Source: a bacterium
Lineage (GTDB): Bacteria > Oederibacteriota > PGYV01 > DSBP01
Length of the DNA: 8,961 bases
Direction of reading: 5' to 3'
NCBI GenBank assembly: GCA_011049465.1
Contig: DSBP01000297.1
Span: 1 to 8,961 of the forward strand
The notes under the pieces are model-generated. The model was given only the letters and a program-made list of their open reading frames with translations. It was not told the DNA's origin and made no database searches. Shown here piece after piece: positions 6,403 through 8,961 of the stretch. Position 1 is the first letter of the stretch. Every line of letters begins with the position of its first letter. The translations under genes were made by a program, and so were the position numbers.

Positions 6403-7379
6403 CGCCGTGTTCCTCCGGTTCTGCGCTGCGGCATAAACGGGCTCGAGCCGCTCTCTGCCCTGGACTGCCTGAAATAGCCCGTTGACCGGACCATTATCCT
6501 GTCTCCTTCAGAGAGCCCGGATAACACCTCTATGTAATCATCATCGCTTATCCCTGTCTCTATCTCTGTTTTAACAGGGTTCTTTCCGGCCTCACCGGCC
6601 TTCATGACAAAACTCTGCCTCTTTTCCCGCATCACCGCTGAAACAGGCACCACAAGAACGCCCTTTCTCTCTTTCTGTATCAGCCTTACATTCGCGCTCA
6701 TACCGGAACGGAAAAAATCAGGGACTTGCTCCGGCAGGACATCCACCTCATAAACGGTCACATTGCTGACCACCCTGGACTCATGATATATGTGGTTCAC
6801 TCCCCCCCTTACCGTCGTATCCTGATAAGCGTCAAGGGTGACTTCCGCGGCCTGCCCCTCTTTTATTTTTCCGATATCGGTCTCGTCAACCTGCGTTTTT
6901 ACTATGAGCCTGTCCGAGAGGACTATAACGGCCTCTGACGCTGAGACCGACTGGCCTGGCTCGACTGCCCTCACTATTACCGTGCCGTTTAAAGGCGCGA
7001 CAAGGGGTATTGGTTTATATATATTCTCCCATTCTTTCAGCTCTTTTTCGCCCTTTGCCCTCGCGGCGTCAAGAAGCGCGGCCCTCTCGTTTGAGCTCAT
7101 GTACGCAAGAGCCTGGCCGCGCGTTACCTTCTGCCCTTCGCGCACAAGAATCTGCTCCATCCTGCCCGCAAGAGGCGGCTTTATCTCGAGCCTGTTCTGC
7201 GGCTGGACCCTGCCTGTAGCGCTTATTGATATCCTGATGTCGCCCGTGCCGACAACATAAGGGCGTTCCTCAACCTGTGTTTTCTTTCCTGCCTGGCATG
7301 CCCTTATGCCGAAAAACAGAGCCGCGGCTCCAATCACGATTATTAAAACCATCAGCTTCTTACTTCTTTTCGTCTTCAA
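6399..7379 (-). CDS. macA: MacA-type periplasmic adaptor (HlyD/membrane-fusion family) with very short hairpin region
   Basis: This adaptor subunit should link the MacB-type permease to the outer-membrane channel. It is 326 aa, shorter than E. coli MacA (about 370). A basic start (KTKRSKK) leads into one membrane anchor (about 10-26). Cys28 follows, but IRAC is a poor lipobox because of the Arg, so a lipid anchor is doubtful. The two lipoyl half-motifs are clear at about 64-94 and 124-156 (APLNGTV at 128-134). A beta-barrel domain spans about 157-235 and a membrane-proximal domain about 240-305. The segment between the lipoyl halves is only about 29 residues (95-123), so the alpha-helical hairpin that normally contacts TolC is nearly absent. 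The C-terminus is Arg/Ser/Gly-rich. The TTG start (7379-7377) has GGAGGA 4 nt upstream. The first ATG, at codon 10, has no nearby ribosome-binding site and would delete the basic n-region. It overlaps the upstream gene by 20 nt. Confidence 0.9.
   Translation of the reverse strand: MKTKRSKKLMVLIIVIGAAALFFGIRACQAGKKTQVEERPYVVGTGDIRISISATGRVQPQNRLEIKPPLAGRMEQILVREGQKVTRGQALAYMSSNERAALLDAARAKGEKELKEWENIYKPIPLVAPLNGTVIVRAVEPGQSVSASEAVIVLSDRLIVKTQVDETDIGKIKEGQAAEVTLDAYQDTTVRGGVNHIYHESRVVSNVTVYEVDVLPEQVPDFFRSGMSANVRLIQKERKGVLVVPVSAVMREKRQSFVMKAGEAGKNPVKTEIETGISDDDYIEVLSGLSEGDRIMVRSTGYFRQSRAESGSSPFMPQRRTGGTRR
6411..6416 (-). promoter_or_regulatory. macB: Ribosome-binding site fixing the macB TTG start
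   Basis: GGAGGA on the minus strand ends 8 nt before the TTG at 6402-6400. It lies within the last codons of macA, which encode its Gly-Gly near the C-terminus. It supports TTG initiation because no ATG lies at a suitable distance. The same GGAGGAACAC context precedes the macA start. Confidence 0.8.
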
Positions 7380-8661
7380 GTGTTCCTCCCTTTGCCTGTA
7401 TCCAGGCTGCTTCTGTTATAAGCAGGTTCGCGGCCGAGTTTAAACGCGACTTCCTTGCGTTAACAAGGCTGTCCTGTATTATTGTCCAGTTGTCAAACGA
7501 CAGCAGGCCGTTTGAATACTGCGCGTCCGCTATATTGGCCCTCTCTATCGAAGCCTCAAGCAGTTTCTCCTGTATGTTAAGAGCGGTGTTTGCGTCGGTA
7601 AAATCATCCCACGCCCGTTTCAGCCCCGTCTTTGCGCTGCTCGCTCCGCTTATCAGGTCAGCCTCAGCCTGCCTCAGCGAAGCGTGCGCCGCCCTTGACC
7701 TCGCGAGAAGAAGCCCGCTGTCAAAGAGCGGGAGTGAAACATTCAATCCCACCGACCATCCCGTGTCTTCAGGCAGAAAAACATCTCCCCGCCTGCTTAC
7801 GCTTCCGTTCAGGTTAACAGACGGAAAAAACGAGCTTATTGACGCGCCCGCGGAGAGTTCAGCGGCGCGCCTTTGAGCGGTTAAAATCATTATTGCAGGG
7901 TTATCATTAAAAAGCGCCTCAAAATCAGGCTCCGTTGACGGGTCAATAACAGGTTTAAACTCCCCGCCCGCGCTAATCTCCGCGTTGTATTCAACCCCCA
8001 GCGCGTTGGCAAGCGCCTCTTTTGCAAGTTCAAGGCCGCGCTTTGCGCGGAGATATTCAAACTCAGCCTGCATAAGGCTCGCCTCAGCGCTCATCAGCGA
8101 GCCCCTGTGCTCGCGGCCCGCGCTGTAACGCAGCTCAATGTCCCTCACCTGGCTCTTCCTTCTCTCCATTATCTCCGCTGACATCGAGACAAGTTCCTGC
8201 GCTTTTATAAGCTCCACATGGGCCTGCTTCAGCCTGAACCTGACAGAAGCGGAGGCCTGCGTGTAATTGAGCCGCGCTGACTTTAAATCCTCTCCTGCCC
8301 TTTCCATATCCTGCCATGTCTTAAAACTGTCGAATAATAACTGCCTTCCGCTTATGCCGTATGAGTATGATGTTGAATAGGAGTTTGAGGCCGGGAACTC
8401 CATGCCTCCTGCCTCGCGTATTGTGCCGGGCGCCGGCTCGCTGCCGGATTTGGAGGCCGAGGCTGAGGCTGACACGCTTGGAAGCGCCGATGTTATGGAA
8501 GCCCAGTTATTTGCCCTGGCCCTGTCAAGCGCAGCGCGCGCGGATATGAGGCCCGGGCTCTTTTCAAGGGCAATCGAGACACAGTCATCCCATGACAATT
8601 CTGCCGCGTAAAGCGGAAAAACGGCAAAAAAAATCCCTGCGTAAAAAAATTTCCTCAACAT
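7360..8661 (-). CDS. TolC-family outer-membrane efflux channel
   Basis: This is a TolC-family outer-membrane protein, expected to trimerise into a channel-tunnel that takes substrate from the adaptor and inner-membrane pump. It is 433 aa, in the normal range. A signal peptide is visible: basic start MLRKFF, hydrophobic core 6-17, likely cleavage after Ala19. The two internally repeated halves are visible. ALEKSPGLISARAALDRARA (31-50) opens the first long helix pair, and FNDNPAIMILTAQRRAAELS (251-270) is its counterpart in the second half. Ser-rich beta-strand segments lie at about 62-72 and 94-110, and about 279-292 and 301-313 (GWSVGLNVSLPLFDSG). Long amphipathic helices fill 112-225 and 316-425. 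ATG is preceded by GGGAGA at a spacing of about 8 nt. It is the first gene of the pump operon and overlaps the adaptor by 20 nt, a close linkage that implies a dedicated channel. Specificity cannot be read from the sequence, so no gene symbol is given. Confidence 0.92.
   Translation of the reverse strand: MLRKFFYAGIFFAVFPLYAAELSWDDCVSIALEKSPGLISARAALDRARANNWASITSALPSVSASASASKSGSEPAPGTIREAGGMEFPASNSYSTSYSYGISGRQLLFDSFKTWQDMERAGEDLKSARLNYTQASASVRFRLKQAHVELIKAQELVSMSAEIMERRKSQVRDIELRYSAGREHRGSLMSAEASLMQAEFEYLRAKRGLELAKEALANALGVEYNAEISAGGEFKPVIDPSTEPDFEALFNDNPAIMILTAQRRAAELSAGASISSFFPSVNLNGSVSRRGDVFLPEDTGWSVGLNVSLPLFDSGLLLARSRAAHASLRQAEADLISGASSAKTGLKRAWDDFTDANTALNIQEKLLEASIERANIADAQYSNGLLSFDNWTIIQDSLVNARKSRLNSAANLLITEAAWIQAKGGTLEDEKK
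7384..7389 (-). promoter_or_regulatory. macA: Ribosome-binding site fixing the macA TTG start
   Basis: GGAGGA (within GGGAGGAACAC) ends 4 nt before the TTG at 7379-7377. It lies inside the last codons of the TolC-family gene. The spacing is short but usable, and the alternative ATG at codon 10 (7352-7350) has no such site. Stop codon and start codon overlap by 20 nt, so a ribosome terminating on the upstream gene would be placed near this start. Confidence 0.75.
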
Positions 8662-8840
8662 TCAGTTTTCTCCCTTTTTATCAGGAAACGGCTGCTGCCG
8701 CGTCGGTTTTGTTAATATTAGACGGGTGAATTGCGTTTTAAGTTCCTTTAAAAACCATTTACATTTAACTGCAATTTACATTGCAACAATTTCCATTTCC
8801 ATTAACGACAAGAAACAAAGGTACAAAACCGGGATTAACC
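8662..8840 (-). promoter_or_regulatory. Upstream region of the efflux operon, with weak promoter candidate and an inverted repeat
   Basis: This stretch holds no gene. On the minus strand a possible -10 box TAATAT lies at 8720-8715, about 54 nt before the TolC-family ATG, but no good -35 box lies 16-18 nt upstream, so it is weak on sequence grounds. Further upstream is an AT-rich inverted repeat, TGCAAT-TTAC-ATTGCA at 8770-8785 (perfect 6-bp arms), a shape that could bind a dimeric regulator. Its position, 50 nt upstream of the candidate -10, would suit an activator better than a roadblock repressor. Neither signal is strong alone. The operon promoter most likely lies somewhere in this interval, since the next gene upstream ends beyond a repeat. 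Confidence 0.3.
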
Positions 8841-8919
8841 ACGTTTCAACTTTCAGCTTTCAGTTTTAACTTTTCAGTTTCTCCCGGTTTTCACTTTAAA
8901 ATTCCAAATTTAAAATTTA
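8841..8919 (-). repeat. Composite intergenic repeat, copy C (module 2 only)
   Basis: This matches module 2 of copy B closely: AACTTTC at 8848 aligns with 4360, and the AAATT-rich end aligns with 4416-4436. Module 1 is not present between it and the efflux operon. Six 7-mers run in register: ACGTTTC, AACTTTC, AGCTTTC, AGTTTTA, ACTTTTC, AGTTTCT (8841-8882). Three more follow: AAATTCC, AAATTTA, AAATTTA (8899-8919). The array ends 8 nt from a putative stop codon at 8930-8928, the same placement as copies A and B. Confidence 0.75.
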
Positions 8920-8927
8920 CATTGTCC

Positions 8928-8961
8928 TCAGTACTCCCTCTCCCCTATCTCCTGCAGTTCC
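8928..8961 (-). CDS. Possible 3' end of an unidentified gene from beyond the right edge
   Basis: On the minus strand the frame beginning at 8960 reads ELQEIGEREY and stops at TGA (8930-8928). The peptide is charged and hydrophilic like a normal C-terminus. The call rests mainly on context: the other two copies of the intergenic repeat start 6 and 13 nt after a stop codon, and copy C starts 8 nt after this one. Another frame also stays open from 8961 to a TAA at 8919-8917, so the choice of frame is not certain. Confidence 0.4.
   Translation of the reverse strand, partial: ELQEIGEREY

Noticed and set aside
7290..7300. Lipoprotein signal at Cys28 of the adaptor
   Set aside because: The residues before the Cys (Ile-Arg-Ala) do not fit a lipobox because of the Arg, and the hydrophobic helix can serve as an uncleaved anchor.
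7277..7876. A 199-aa plus-strand frame spanning the adaptor/TolC-family junction
   Set aside because: It is antisense to two well-supported genes, Ser/Ala-rich, and lacks domain features or a Shine-Dalgarno.

Overview
All protein genes in this window lie on the minus strand. They form three blocks separated by AT-rich intergenic DNA. The coding DNA is moderately GC-rich and uses the standard code: TGA is a real stop in at least ychF and macA. An outer-membrane TolC-family protein implies a diderm (Gram-negative-type) bacterium. The gene mix (ion-pumping pyrophosphatase, MacAB-TolC-like pump, repeat-laden spacers) would fit an uncultivated lineage such as Omnitrophota or Elusimicrobiota. That placement is a guess from general resemblance, not a demonstrated assignment.

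Right to left, in the direction of transcription, the layout is as follows. (1) A probable 3' end of an unidentified gene stops at about 8928. (2) A tightly packed efflux operon follows: TolC-family outer-membrane protein (8661-7360), MacA-type periplasmic adaptor (7379-6399) and MacB-type ABC ATPase/permease (6402-4450). Adjacent genes overlap by 20 and 4 nt, and both downstream genes start with TTG behind a strong GGAGGA ribosome-binding site. Together they should form a tripartite pump that moves a substrate from the periplasm or inner membrane out of the cell, powered by ATP. (3) A membrane-bound pyrophosphatase, hppA (4098-1717), ends in a strong 17-bp stem terminator. (4) ychF, a universally conserved ribosome-associated ATPase of the Obg-related family (1618-521), follows. 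(5) At the left edge, a consensus sigma-70 promoter (TTGACA, 17 bp, TATAAT) points left into the first codons of another gene.

The most unusual material is non-coding. Three intergenic stretches (about 172-514, 4216-4436, 8841-8919) are copies of one composite repeat in the same orientation. Each copy starts within 6 to 13 nt of the stop codon of a minus-strand gene; for the rightmost copy that stop is only putative. Much of the repeat is built from back-to-back 7-nt units of several sequence classes (AAATTTC-like, AACTTTC/AGTTTTC-like, TGAAACC-like). One copy is interrupted by an 82-bp GC-rich palindromic element with imperfect terminal inverted repeats. The heptad-built, stop-codon-adjacent repeat family is my best candidate for something not previously described. 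The five main genes belong to known families, though the adaptor has an unusually short helical hairpin region.
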